The notes below the pieces were generated by a model. It had not been told where the DNA came from. It searched no databases and worked only from the letters and a program-made list of their open reading frames with translations. A stretch of DNA of 33,049 bases from Desulfobulbus sp. (GTDB lineage: Bacteria > Desulfobacterota > Desulfobulbia > Desulfobulbales > Desulfobulbaceae). Below, one piece after another: positions 1-6,819 of the stretch. Position numbers and translations under genes: made by a program. How positions within the stretch are numbered: the stretch's first letter is position 1; each line of letters opens with the position of its first letter. Location of the stretch: the NCBI GenBank assembly GCA_009780825.1, contig WQZH01000022.1, forward strand, positions 1 through 33,049, given 5' to 3'.

Positions 1-125
1 TCAGGTTGCCGGCATCGACGGCAATGGCGTAGTCCATCACATCCCCGTATCCGGCGCGGAGGTGGTGCCGCCGCCCGGCTCGATGCCGCCGTGGGCGTGG
101 CCGTTGTAGATGGTCCGCATCTGAG

Positions 126-317
126 ATGAAGTACGTGGTGATTCCGGGCAGCTTCATGGGGCCGTTATGCCTGCTGCCCTCCTGCCCTGCCCGGGCCTTC
201 GTGGTGGTGGAATCGGAGCTTGACGCCATGGCCTGCCTGTTTGCCGCGGAGCAGGCAGGGCTGCCGGTGGGGGCCCTGGCCGTGGGCACCAATCGGGGCA
301 AACCCGACGCTGCGGGC
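126..317 (+). pseudogene. Remnant of a phage-type primase (Toprim segment)
   Basis: About 60 codons in this frame read like the Toprim core of phage and plasmid DNA primases: a hydrophobic strand followed by VVVESELDAMA (acidic Toprim glutamate and aspartate), then an alternating helix and PVGALAVGTNRGKPDAA. The usual N-terminal zinc finger and the remaining Toprim residues are missing, and after about 317 the frame runs into unrelated sequence and stops at 401. The upstream frame at 2-106, closed by TAG at 107-109, is open but not recognisable. I read this as a decayed prophage or plasmid gene. The family assignment rests on the ESELDAM-type motif only. Confidence 0.5.
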
Positions 318-351
318 CGGGCTGCCTCCGGTGCTCACGTGTGGCAATGTC

Positions 352-699
352 ATGCGTGGCGGGGCGCCCGCTGCGCTTGGTCAGGATGCAGAGCAGGATA
401 ACGCTGCCCAACGGAAGCGGGAAGAACATGGCCGGAGCTGGGCCAAAACCGGAGCGGACACGTTGCTGGCCGAGGCGGTGTATCCGGATGGGTTCTGCTA
501 TTCCACGCAGTACCTGTGCGCCTACTATGCCGGGAAGTCAGACGCCGATGAGCTGCTGATGGCGTGCCCCTTGACCAGACCTGCCTGGGGCTGGCGCTCC
601 CGCAAATGGTGCCGGACGTGCAAGGGCCACCGGCACTGCCTGGCCGAGTTCCTGCTCTCCCCGCAGATGCTGGCGCCGATGGAGACCGAACATGTCTGA
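352..699 (+). CDS. Hypothetical phage-like protein with C-terminal Cys/His cluster
   Basis: A 115-residue frame starting at ATG 352. The first ~30 residues are low-complexity and may not be real coding sequence. From about codon 30 it looks like protein: it contains YPDGFCYSTQYLCAYYAG and ends with a cluster C-x2-C-x3-H-x-H-C that could bind a metal. No good ribosome-binding site precedes ATG 352, so the start is uncertain and the gene may be the 3' part of a broken gene. It stops at 699, only one base before the end of the convergent small gene at 701-763. I do not recognise a family. It lies between a primase remnant and a toxin-antitoxin pair, so a phage or plasmid origin is likely. Confidence 0.35.
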   Translation: MRGGAPAALGQDAEQDNAAQRKREEHGRSWAKTGADTLLAEAVYPDGFCYSTQYLCAYYAGKSDADELLMACPLTRPAWGWRSRKWCRTCKGHRHCLAEFLLSPQMLAPMETEHV

Positions 700-700
700 C

Positions 701-763
701 TTACGCCGCCTGCAATTGAGGGATGCGCAGCAGAATGTCGCGCAGGTCAAGCCGGTTGTTCAT
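701..763 (-). CDS. 20-residue ORF coupled to the antitoxin stop codon
   Basis: The antitoxin stop and the ATG of this frame share the bases ATGA (760-763). The predicted peptide is only 20 residues, MNNRLDLRDILLRIPQLQAA, an amphipathic leucine-rich helix. The overlap is typical of translational coupling, and the N-terminal wording resembles the start of longer phage and plasmid proteins. It may therefore be a truncated third gene of the toxin-antitoxin operon. It could also be chance, since it is very short. Confidence 0.3.
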   Translation of the reverse strand: MNNRLDLRDILLRIPQLQAA

Positions 764-1134
764 ACGGCGACAATTTCACCCGCCGTCACGCCGAGGGCCG
801 CAGCCAGCTTGCGAGCAGCGGCGATGCTGATGCCTCGGCGCCCGCATTCCATGTCGGAGATGCGTCTCGGGGTAAAACCGGCGGCTTCGCCCAACGCCGC
901 TTGCGTCATTTTCGCGCGGCGGCGTTGGCTGCCGAGCCTCTCGCCGCCGGTGGTCTCGGCCTCGGTCTGCCGGTATAAATTGGTGACGAAAAAATCATCC
1001 TTGATTTCGTCATCGTCTTCGACGATTTCAGAATCAATCCCGTGTTCACGCAGGATGGAAACGACTCTTTCTATTTTATCGCCCCGCACCCGCACGAGAA
1101 TGTCAGTATGGGGCGTTCTCTCGACTTCCGGCAT
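760..1134 (-). CDS. XRE-family antitoxin (HigA-like)
   Basis: A 124-residue protein with two parts. Residues 1-50 are a small acidic module containing the run EIVEDDDEI. Residues ~70-124 are a helix-turn-helix of the XRE/Cro type (MTQAALGEAAGF, then RRISDMECGRRGIS, then AARKLAAALGVTAGEI). It lies directly downstream of the small basic toxin gene and overlaps it by 32 bases, the toxin-first order seen in HigBA-like systems. By analogy it should bind and neutralise the toxin and repress its own promoter. The inverted repeat at 1378-1398 is a candidate operator. The operonic pairing is clear; the exact family name is inference. Confidence 0.75.
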   Translation of the reverse strand: MPEVERTPHTDILVRVRGDKIERVVSILREHGIDSEIVEDDDEIKDDFFVTNLYRQTEAETTGGERLGSQRRRAKMTQAALGEAAGFTPRRISDMECGRRGISIAAARKLAAALGVTAGEIVAV

Positions 1135-1369
1135 AGTACACCTCGATTTCGATAGTTCCTTTTTCGTGCTTCCAGCAGGCGACCCAGTGATAGCTCAGGT
1201 GGCAGTGGTGTTCGGTGGCCGACAGTTTGCTGTAATTGTTAAATTCTGGCCTGACCGGACCACGGGCGCGGAGTGCCTTGGCCAGATCAACAAATTCTTG
1301 CCGCTCTTTTTTGGGCATGGCTTCGGCCATTTTCTGTACCCGCCGCTTTATGGTCACTCTGTATTTCAT
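1103..1369 (-). CDS. RelE/HigB-like toxin
   Basis: An 88-residue basic protein starting MKYRVTIKRRVQKMAE. I chose ATG 1369 because AAAGG lies just upstream; an in-frame start at 1426 would add 19 residues running through the putative operator. The small size, the basic N-terminal helix and the C-terminal strands (YHWVACWKHEKGTIEIEVYYAG) fit the RelE/HigB/ParE fold of mRNA-cleaving or gyrase-poisoning toxins. Together with the XRE-type partner that overlaps its 3' end, this makes a type II toxin-antitoxin pair. The mode of action cannot be read from the sequence. A damaged second copy of its central codons lies just upstream at about 1432-1477. Confidence 0.7.
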   Translation of the reverse strand: MKYRVTIKRRVQKMAEAMPKKERQEFVDLAKALRARGPVRPEFNNYSKLSATEHHCHLSYHWVACWKHEKGTIEIEVYYAGSRENAPY

Positions 1370-1461
1370 GACCTTTCTATACCCCATTTTGGAGTATAAA
1401 AGCAAGGGAAAAGAAACCCCTTGCACAACATCCCTGGCAGCAGGCGACCCAGTGATAGCTC
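1173..1461. repeat. 24-bp direct repeat from a duplicated toxin fragment
   Basis: Positions 1173-1196 and 1438-1461 are identical over 24 bases and remain similar beyond that. The first copy lies inside the toxin gene, where it encodes part of LSYHWVACW. The second lies outside any intact gene, but on the minus strand it reads HHCNESYHWVAC, clearly a remnant of a related but not identical toxin (NES instead of HLS). This shows that a second toxin-type gene was once here and recombined or decayed. Confidence 0.7.
1378..1398. promoter_or_regulatory. Imperfect palindrome upstream of the toxin gene, candidate operator
   Basis: TATACCCCAT and the reverse complement of TTGGAGTATA match at 8 of 10 positions around a short centre. 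The site lies just upstream of the toxin start codon (1369), where autorepressing XRE antitoxins usually bind. Its AT-rich arms could also contain the promoter -10 element. Function is inferred from position only. Confidence 0.4.
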
Positions 1462-1477
1462 TCGTTGCAGTGATGTT

Positions 1478-1722
1478 TTAACTGAGCTTGCTGTCCACCA
1501 TGGCGATGAGGCGTTCACGGTCGAAAAAAACAGATCGTTGCTGGTGATGGTGGGCTCCCGCATTGCCTGACGCACTTTATCTTCACTCGCGGCCATGATG
1601 TTGTTGACGATTCCTTTTTTGCTGCCTGCTCTGTAGACGCCAAGAGTGTCCGCCAGGGGTCGGAGATCGTCCATCATTTGCATGCCCAGGATATTCTGAA
1701 GGGGTATGGGTCTCTCGAAAAT
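1478..1722 (-). pseudogene. Frameshifted 3' end of an unrecognised gene, interrupted upstream
   Basis: On the minus strand an open frame enters near 1722 and reads protein-like sequence (IFERPIPLQNILGMQMM, then LADTLGVYRAGSKKGIVNNI, ending TITSNDLFF). At a run of seven T (1524-1530) the frame goes wrong. Removing one T gives the natural continuation FFDRERLIAMVDSKLS followed by a stop at 1478-1480. The 5' part is absent: a TAA lies just upstream and the IS5-family element follows. I do not recognise the family. It is best read as a gene broken by a homopolymer slip and by insertion. A sequencing error in the T run is possible. Confidence 0.5.
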
Positions 1723-1799
1723 TTAATGCATGGACGACCATTTAGTTTCATAGTGATTTATTGATTTCATTAAAACATGTTAGGTTTCCACTGTTTTGA

Positions 1800-2950
1800 G
1801 GAGCCACCCAGCAACGTGATTTCGATGGAGACCAACCATGATCCAACCCGGCTTTTTCGATCTGCAGGACCGATTGCACAAAATCGACAAGAACGGAGAC
1901 CCTCTGGCCAGGATCAACGAGACGGTCAACTGGGAGATGCTTCGTCCGGCGCTGGAAAAGGCTCGGGATAAAAGCCCGAAATCCAATGTTGGGGCGAAAG
2001 GCTACGATATCATCCTGCTGTTCAAGATCCTTATCCTGCAGTCGTTGTATAATCTGTCGGATGATGCGACCGAGTTCCAGATACTCGACCGTCACTCCTT
2101 TGGCCGCTTTCTCGGTCTGCACATCAGTCAGAAAGTCCCTGATGCGACCACGATCTGGCTTTTTCGGGAAGACCTGATCAAGGCCGGCATAGTGGAGGAG
2201 TTGTTTGCGACCTTTGATGCGCACCTTCGTGCCAACGGTTTCATGGTGATGAAGGGTCAGATTGTGGATGCGAGCATCGTGAGTGTTCCCAAGCAGCGGA
2301 ACAGCCGGGAGGAAAACGCCAAGATCAAGCAGGGTGAGGTTCCGGACTGGCCTGAGCACACATGTCGGAAAAAGGACATGGACGCCCGGTGGGGCAAGAA
2401 GCATGGCAAGTCGTTTTACGGGTACAGGAACCATATTGCGGTGGACGTGAAGCACAAGCTGATTCGGGGCTATGCGGTGACGGATGCTGGCCTGCATGAC
2501 AGCAAGGTGTTCGAGCAACTCCTTTCCGACAATACGAGCAGGGATATCTGGGCGGATTCGGCTTACCGATCGGCGGAGCGGGTGGATCGTCTTTCTCCGG
2601 ATGGTTTTCGGGAGCATATCCACCGCAAAGGGAGCCGAAATCATCCATTGACGCCGAGAGAACAGGAAGGCAACACGACCAAGTCCCGGATTCGTTCGCG
2701 GGTTGAGCACATCTTTGGGGTTCAGGTTCAACGAGCCGGGCACTTGCTGTTGCGCACGGTCGGCATAATACGGGCACGGGTCAAGATCGGATTGCGGAAC
2801 CTGGCGTACAACATCGACCGAATGGGTATGCTTCTGACCGCAAACAGGTGAAGTGCGCCCACTGGTGGGAAAGGCGGCAAACAATGGCCGCCGAGGGCTC
2901 TGATGCGGAGTTGAAGGGCTCGAAATGGTTCGGATCAGTTGCTGGATTGA
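1800..2950 (+). mobile_element. IS5-family insertion sequence (ends approximate)
   Basis: The element is defined by its full-length transposase gene. CCAGCAAC at 1808-1815 and its reverse complement GTTGCTGG at 2938-2945 flank the gene, and some similarity continues inward from both. That makes these candidate terminal inverted repeats of an element of roughly 1.14 kb, in the normal range for IS5. I could not find a convincing target-site duplication. The true left end may lie further out, since the interrupted gene to the left stops near 1722. Confidence 0.6.
1838..2851 (+). CDS. IS5-family transposase
   Basis: A 337-residue protein of normal IS5-group length (about 320-340), with GGAG seven bases before the ATG. 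The N-terminal region (about 1-110) is the usual helical DNA-binding part, including LLFKILILQSLYNLSDDATE. The catalytic DDE fold follows: the first aspartate in GQIVDASIV, the second in IWADSAYRS, and the glutamate in the C-terminal R-x3-E motif SRVEHIFG. The KSFYGYRNHIAVD segment before the second aspartate is typical of the family. It has no frameshift and looks intact, so the element may still move. A long antisense frame (1748-3205) is a coding shadow. Confidence 0.92.
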   Translation: MIQPGFFDLQDRLHKIDKNGDPLARINETVNWEMLRPALEKARDKSPKSNVGAKGYDIILLFKILILQSLYNLSDDATEFQILDRHSFGRFLGLHISQKVPDATTIWLFREDLIKAGIVEELFATFDAHLRANGFMVMKGQIVDASIVSVPKQRNSREENAKIKQGEVPDWPEHTCRKKDMDARWGKKHGKSFYGYRNHIAVDVKHKLIRGYAVTDAGLHDSKVFEQLLSDNTSRDIWADSAYRSAERVDRLSPDGFREHIHRKGSRNHPLTPREQEGNTTKSRIRSRVEHIFGVQVQRAGHLLLRTVGIIRARVKIGLRNLAYNIDRMGMLLTANR

Positions 2951-3113
2951 CATTGTTTTTGTGAAAAAATTCCGGTTAGCACAGACCGGATGTGATGAAT
3001 GGTAATTTCCGAAATTACCTTTAGTCGTTTCCGGCCAGCAAGACGCCCGTCTGGGTAAGTTTCTGGAAATATTTTCGCTGATAGCTTCCTGCTGTTGAGC
3101 AGCGACACCATGG
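2852..3113. other. Intergenic flank of the insertion sequence
   Basis: No gene is visible here. The stretch holds the candidate right end of the insertion sequence (to about 2950), a small hairpin at 2971-2990 (TCCGGT/ACCGGA) and the palindrome at 3001-3019. It leads into a gene remnant on the minus strand. Confidence 0.4.
3001..3019. repeat. 19-bp palindrome in the IS flank
   Basis: GGTAATTTC and GAAATTACC are perfect 9-base arms around one central base. No run of T follows on either strand, so it is not a simple terminator. It may be a protein-binding site of a former promoter. Confidence 0.45.
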
Positions 3114-3330
3114 TCAGATGGTATAGGCTCCTGGCATGTCATCCTCCTTGAGATATGCAGCCAAATAGTGGTAAGCTGCACCTCGCCCGCAAACAGGATG
3201 CGCATCCGACATCCTGGGAATACGGGATCACGGCGTCCTTTTCCTCCTGCATAACCGGCTCAATGAGCGTGTATTGGCTGTGCGGGTCGTCGGGAGCGCC
3301 GCTCCTTGCCCAGAGGATATCACACCAACC
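3114..3330 (-). pseudogene. Frameshifted fragment of an unrecognised protein
   Basis: Two minus-strand frames together read like the end of one protein. The first runs from about 3330 with CDILWARSGAPDDPHSQYTL and continues through EPVMQEEKDAVIPYSQDVG. The frame then has to change near 3212, after which AAYHYLAAYLKEDDMPGAYT follows and ends at TGA 3114-3116. Neither part has a convincing start. It overlaps the region upstream of the AraC-type gene. I do not recognise the family. Gene-like composition and the in-register continuation are the only evidence. Confidence 0.3.
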
Positions 3331-3335
3331 GGAAC

Positions 3336-4064
3336 ATGGCCATTCGATACCACTACAGTGAAGCTGCCGGGCAGGAGGCGATTGTGAACAGCGAGACGCC
3401 GTTGTTCTATCCGCTCCACATGCATATGCGCCACTGGACCTTGGGATTGGTGCGACGGGGCGCGGCGGAACTGGAACGTCCCGATGGAACTCGCCGGATG
3501 GAGACAGGCGGTTTGTTCACCGTGCCGCCGCGTATGCCGCATTCCTTGCGCATCGCCGCGCACTCCGAGCTGCTGGTCCTGTGTTTTGCCGAAGAATGCG
3601 CGCTCCGCCGCAACTGTGGGCTCCTTTCCGCCATCCACCGCTTTTTTGTTGGGCAGGAAGATGAACTGGTTGAGCGGATGATCGAGCAGATGAGCCGGCA
3701 AGCCATCGTCCGGCAGGAACGACAAGCCGGAGGTGCAATAGATCGACTGGCGCAGCGCCTTGTCGCCCAGCCGGAAGAGGCGCTTTCCGTTGTGGAAATG
3801 GCGCGCATCGCCTGTGCCAGCCCTTGGCATTTCCTGCGCCGCTTTCAGGCGGAAACAGGCATGACGCCGCACGCCTTTCTTCTGAATTGCAGAATACGTC
3901 GCTTGCGCACCCTGCTCAGGGGCCGGGTTGCGGCCGTCGATGCCGCTTTTCTTCTGGGCTTTGCGGATCAAAGCCACATGCACAAGCTGTTCAAACTGCA
4001 CCACAACCTGACGCCCCGGCAGTTCGTGCTGGCGAGTGACAGGTTGGATGAGCCGATTTGTTGA
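3336..4064 (+). CDS. AraC-family transcriptional regulator
   Basis: A 242-residue protein with an N-terminal cupin-type sensor domain (about 1-110, with PLHMHMRHWTLGLVRRGAAE and FTVPPRMPHSLRI) and a C-terminal double helix-turn-helix of the AraC/XylS type (about 140-235, with EALSVVEMARIACASPWHFL and FQAETGMTPHAFLLN). The recognition helix of the second motif is SQSHMHKLFK-like (ADQSHMHKLFKLHHNLTP). I prefer ATG 3336; a TTG at 3306 would add ten residues. It converges on the cupin gene with a 20-base gap between stops, so a link to that gene is plausible but not shown. Its ligand is unknown. Confidence 0.88.
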   Translation: MAIRYHYSEAAGQEAIVNSETPLFYPLHMHMRHWTLGLVRRGAAELERPDGTRRMETGGLFTVPPRMPHSLRIAAHSELLVLCFAEECALRRNCGLLSAIHRFFVGQEDELVERMIEQMSRQAIVRQERQAGGAIDRLAQRLVAQPEEALSVVEMARIACASPWHFLRRFQAETGMTPHAFLLNCRIRRLRTLLRGRVAAVDAAFLLGFADQSHMHKLFKLHHNLTPRQFVLASDRLDEPIC

Positions 4065-4084
4065 CGTGTGGCCTGCCTGCCTGT

Positions 4085-4471
4085 TCAGGATTTCAACAAA
4101 ACGAATTTGGCGAACAGATACAGGCCGTCTTCGCCCGCATGGACTTCATGCGGCAGATCGCGGCCAATCACGCTCATTGTGCCTGGCGTATAGGGAATCG
4201 TGCCGTTTTGTGTCACGCATACGCCACTGCCCGCAACGACCTCATGCAGCTCCAGGCTGTCTGGATGGCTGTGCCTGCCGATGGACATGTTGGGTTCGAT
4301 GCGCACCAGATGACAGGTGAGCATGCCGTCCGTGTCCTCGCCGGTGAGCAGGTTTTTCAAGGATACTCCGGCAAAGGTTTGGTGTTTGTTCCAGGCAAGC
4401 GACGCGGCCGATAGACGTTTGGTGCCGTGGATGATTGTGCCTTGGTCAAATGTGGTGAAAAAAGCGTTCAT
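4085..4471 (-). CDS. Small single-domain cupin protein
   Basis: A 128-residue protein starting at ATG 4471 behind a strong AAGGAGG. It has the two cupin motifs: motif 1 GRHSHPDSLELHEVVAGSG, with two histidines, a glutamate and a further histidine, and motif 2 around IGRDLPHEVHAGEDG, with two more histidines. It is therefore probably a metal-binding beta-barrel. Such proteins act as small enzymes, sugar- or quercetin-type binding proteins, or stress-response proteins, and nothing here decides between them. It is convergent with the AraC-type regulator, whose sensor domain is also a cupin. Confidence 0.75.
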   Translation of the reverse strand: MNAFFTTFDQGTIIHGTKRLSAASLAWNKHQTFAGVSLKNLLTGEDTDGMLTCHLVRIEPNMSIGRHSHPDSLELHEVVAGSGVCVTQNGTIPYTPGTMSVIGRDLPHEVHAGEDGLYLFAKFVLLKS

Positions 4472-4578
4472 GGTTCGTTCCTCCTTGCGATGATGCGGCA
4501 AAGAGTACGGCCTGGCAGTGATTATTTCTTGGAGAAAATTGCGTTGTTACTGTGACGCAAAAAGGCGGCTATTTGCGG

Positions 4579-5394
4579 TCAGAAGTTGTACATGATGCCC
4601 GCCGCCAGGCTCCGGATCTGGGATCTGCCCACCATGGGACTGTCTTGGATGTTGTCGCTAAGAAAGACGATCTCGCCGTTGCAGAAAATATCCCAGGTGG
4701 CGGTAAGGCTGTACGTCAGCATGAGGCCGAGATACGGTGCCTTGCCCGTGCCGGGATTATAAGCTGTCAGCCCGATGTTGCGCGATTCCCTGTCGCTTAT
4801 CCCATAGTAGTAATCGGTATATCGGCTGTCCGTCCAATATACACCGGCCGTCGGTATGAGTTCCAGTGGCCCGAATTCCACGGAATACGCATAGCCCAAG
4901 GTTCCATTCCAGCCGTCGCTGTGACCCAGGATATCCCGCGCCGCGCTTGCATGCAGCATACCGTACGGGGTAAGCAGGCGGACCTCCATGCCCGCCGCCA
5001 CGCTGGCATCTCTGCCCTGCAACATGCGCAACCGGGCATCAGATGTATCCGTAGCGTTGAAGCTGGTGGCGTCATACGTGCCGAAAGCCGAGATTTCAAG
5101 AAAGTCCAGCTTGTAGATTTTTACCCCGGCAGCGGTCCCCCTGATGTAAAAATAATCGCTGTCCAGATCGACCATGGGCATGGGCAGCCATTGCGTGTCA
5201 TAGTGCTTGTAGGGGGCGAAGGTCACGCTGCCTCCCATCCCCACGGCGACTTCGGCCGCGGCGGCCGCCTGCATGGCAAAGATCGGCAGGAAGAGCGTAA
5301 GCCACAGCCCGGGGTAAAAAAATCCGCGCCCGGCAACGCTGCCGGACCGCCCGCAGAAAGAGGGCTCCCTGTGTAATGATGCGGATTCTTTCAT
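4579..5394 (-). CDS. MipA/OmpV-family outer-membrane protein
   Basis: A 271-residue protein. The first ~47 residues form a signal peptide with a long N-region and a hydrophobic core (LWLTLFLPIFAMQAAAAA). The rest is beta-barrel-like with alternating aromatic residues and ends in Phe, as outer-membrane proteins do. The C-terminal part (YYYGISDRES, then APYLGLMLTYSLTATWDIF, then DSPMVGRSQ) matches the MipA/OmpV pattern. It starts one base after the stop of the response-regulator gene, so it is the third gene of the kinase-regulator operon. MipA proteins scaffold peptidoglycan enzymes in E. coli, and others respond to antibiotics or metals; the role here is open. Confidence 0.85.
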   Translation of the reverse strand: MKESASLHREPSFCGRSGSVAGRGFFYPGLWLTLFLPIFAMQAAAAAEVAVGMGGSVTFAPYKHYDTQWLPMPMVDLDSDYFYIRGTAAGVKIYKLDFLEISAFGTYDATSFNATDTSDARLRMLQGRDASVAAGMEVRLLTPYGMLHASAARDILGHSDGWNGTLGYAYSVEFGPLELIPTAGVYWTDSRYTDYYYGISDRESRNIGLTAYNPGTGKAPYLGLMLTYSLTATWDIFCNGEIVFLSDNIQDSPMVGRSQIRSLAAGIMYNF

Positions 5395-5395
5395 C

Positions 5396-6796
5396 TCACA
5401 TGAACTCTTTTTTATTCAGGACAGCGATCCCGAGTTTTTTGATGCGATGCCAGATGCTGCGTTCAGAGATATGCAACAGTTCAGCGGCTTTGACCTGCAC
5501 GCCTCCCGCCTCTTCCAGGGCCTGCATGATGAGTTCGCGCTCCATGTCTTCCAACTGGCGGGACAGATCCAGAGGAAAGGCCGCCCGGCCGGTAACAGCG
5601 GCAGAACCCTGGGAGTCCTGCATATCGCCGGCAACAAAGTCGGACGCCAGCATTTCCGGAGTGACCGCGCCGCCAGGAGCGACAATAAAGAGCCGTTCAA
5701 CGCAGTTTTCCAGCTCCCTGACATTGCCGGGCCAGGAGGCGGCCTGCAGGGACTGGAGAGCTTCCGGGGTAAAGGCGAGGGGATTCTTGCCCATGGCCGC
5801 GGCGAATTTTTGCGAAAAATGTTCGATCAAAAGAGGAATATCTTCGGTGTGCTCCCGCAAGGGCGGCAGAGTTATGGGATAGACGTTCAGTCGGTAGTAG
5901 AGGTCCTGGCGGAAATCCCCCCGGCTGATGGCCGCTGCCAGGTCCTGATTGGTCGCCGCGATGATGCGCACATCCACCTTGCGGGGCGTATTCGCCCCTA
6001 CCGGCTCTATGGTTTTCTCCTGGATGCAGCGGAGGATTTTCGCTTGCAAGGATAATGGCATGTCGCCGATTTCATCTAAGAAAAGGGTGCCGGAGTCAGC
6101 CTGCACGAAGCGTCCGGGCCGGCTGGAGATGGCGCCGGTGAACGCCCCCTTGACGTGGCCGAAGAGTTCGCTTTCCAGCAGAGATTCGGGGATGGCGGCG
6201 CAATTCACCGCGACGAACGGCGCCGAGGCCCGGGGACCGTTATAATGGATGGCCTTGGCCACTACTTCCTTGCCGGTTCCTGATTCCCCGGTAATGAGCA
6301 CATTGACGGCGCTGGCGCTGACCTCGCGTATGCTCTGCCGCACAGCCTGGATCGCCAGGCTGTGACCGATGAAATTCCGGTCGCTGAATGTCTTGCCCAA
6401 CTCCTGGCGTAACTGCTTGTTATCGGCGCTCAGCGCATGGAAACGCAGGGCGCTGGCTACGGTCGCCTCAAGGGTGCCCAGGTCAAAGGGCTTGACGATA
6501 TAGTCGAAGGCCCCCTCCTTGATGATCTCCACCGCATCCTTCAGCGCGGCGTAGGCGGTCATGATCACCACCGGCAGCCCCGGCTCAAGGCTCTTCACCT
6601 TTTCCAGGAGATCCCGCCCGCTCAAGCCGGGCAGACGCAAATCGCTGAGAACCAAATGCACTTCCTGTTCCCGCAAAACAACCAACGCCTCCTCGACAGA
6701 GGCGGCGGCAATGGGGCTGTAGCCCATATTCTCCAGAGCCACAGAGAGCACCTCCAGCAGTTTGGCCTCATCGTCGACAATCAGGATCGTATGCAT
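5396..6796 (-). CDS. NtrC-family sigma-54-dependent response regulator
   Basis: A 466-residue protein in three domains. The receiver (1-118) has the acidic pair D8/D9, the phosphorylation site D52 in LVLSDLRLPG and K102 in VKPF. The AAA+ sigma-54 activation domain (about 140-370) has Walker A GESGTGKE, the sigma-54-contact loop GAFTGA and Walker B GTLFLDEIGDM. A Fis-type helix-turn-helix lies at the C terminus (VKAAELLHISERSIWHRIKK). I chose ATG 6796; the frame opens at a TTG (6823) overlapping the kinase stop, but the receiver begins naturally at MHTILIVDDE with GGAAAG upstream. It lies between the kinase and mipA-like genes. A sigma-54 promoter on the divergent operon is its obvious target. 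Confidence 0.95.
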   Translation of the reverse strand: MHTILIVDDEAKLLEVLSVALENMGYSPIAAASVEEALVVLREQEVHLVLSDLRLPGLSGRDLLEKVKSLEPGLPVVIMTAYAALKDAVEIIKEGAFDYIVKPFDLGTLEATVASALRFHALSADNKQLRQELGKTFSDRNFIGHSLAIQAVRQSIREVSASAVNVLITGESGTGKEVVAKAIHYNGPRASAPFVAVNCAAIPESLLESELFGHVKGAFTGAISSRPGRFVQADSGTLFLDEIGDMPLSLQAKILRCIQEKTIEPVGANTPRKVDVRIIAATNQDLAAAISRGDFRQDLYYRLNVYPITLPPLREHTEDIPLLIEHFSQKFAAAMGKNPLAFTPEALQSLQAASWPGNVRELENCVERLFIVAPGGAVTPEMLASDFVAGDMQDSQGSAAVTGRAAFPLDLSRQLEDMERELIMQALEEAGGVQVKAAELLHISERSIWHRIKKLGIAVLNKKEFM

Positions 6797-6819
6797 GTCT
6801 TTCCGCTGTATTTCGCCTG

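Noticed and set aside
692..1399. A 235-codon plus-strand frame across the toxin-antitoxin genes
   Set aside because: It is antisense to two well-supported overlapping genes and has no protein-like features.
2971..2990. Small hairpin TCCGGT/ACCGGA as terminator of the transposase gene
   Set aside because: No T run follows on either strand and the stem is only six base pairs.
1748..3205. A 485-codon open frame antisense to the transposase
   Set aside because: It spans the transposase and its flank, crosses the candidate IS end, and reads as low-complexity Arg/Pro/His-rich sequence without a domain.
4552..5376. A plus-strand frame opposite the MipA-like gene
   Set aside because: The minus-strand frame has a signal peptide, barrel pattern and operon coupling; the opposite frame is a shadow.
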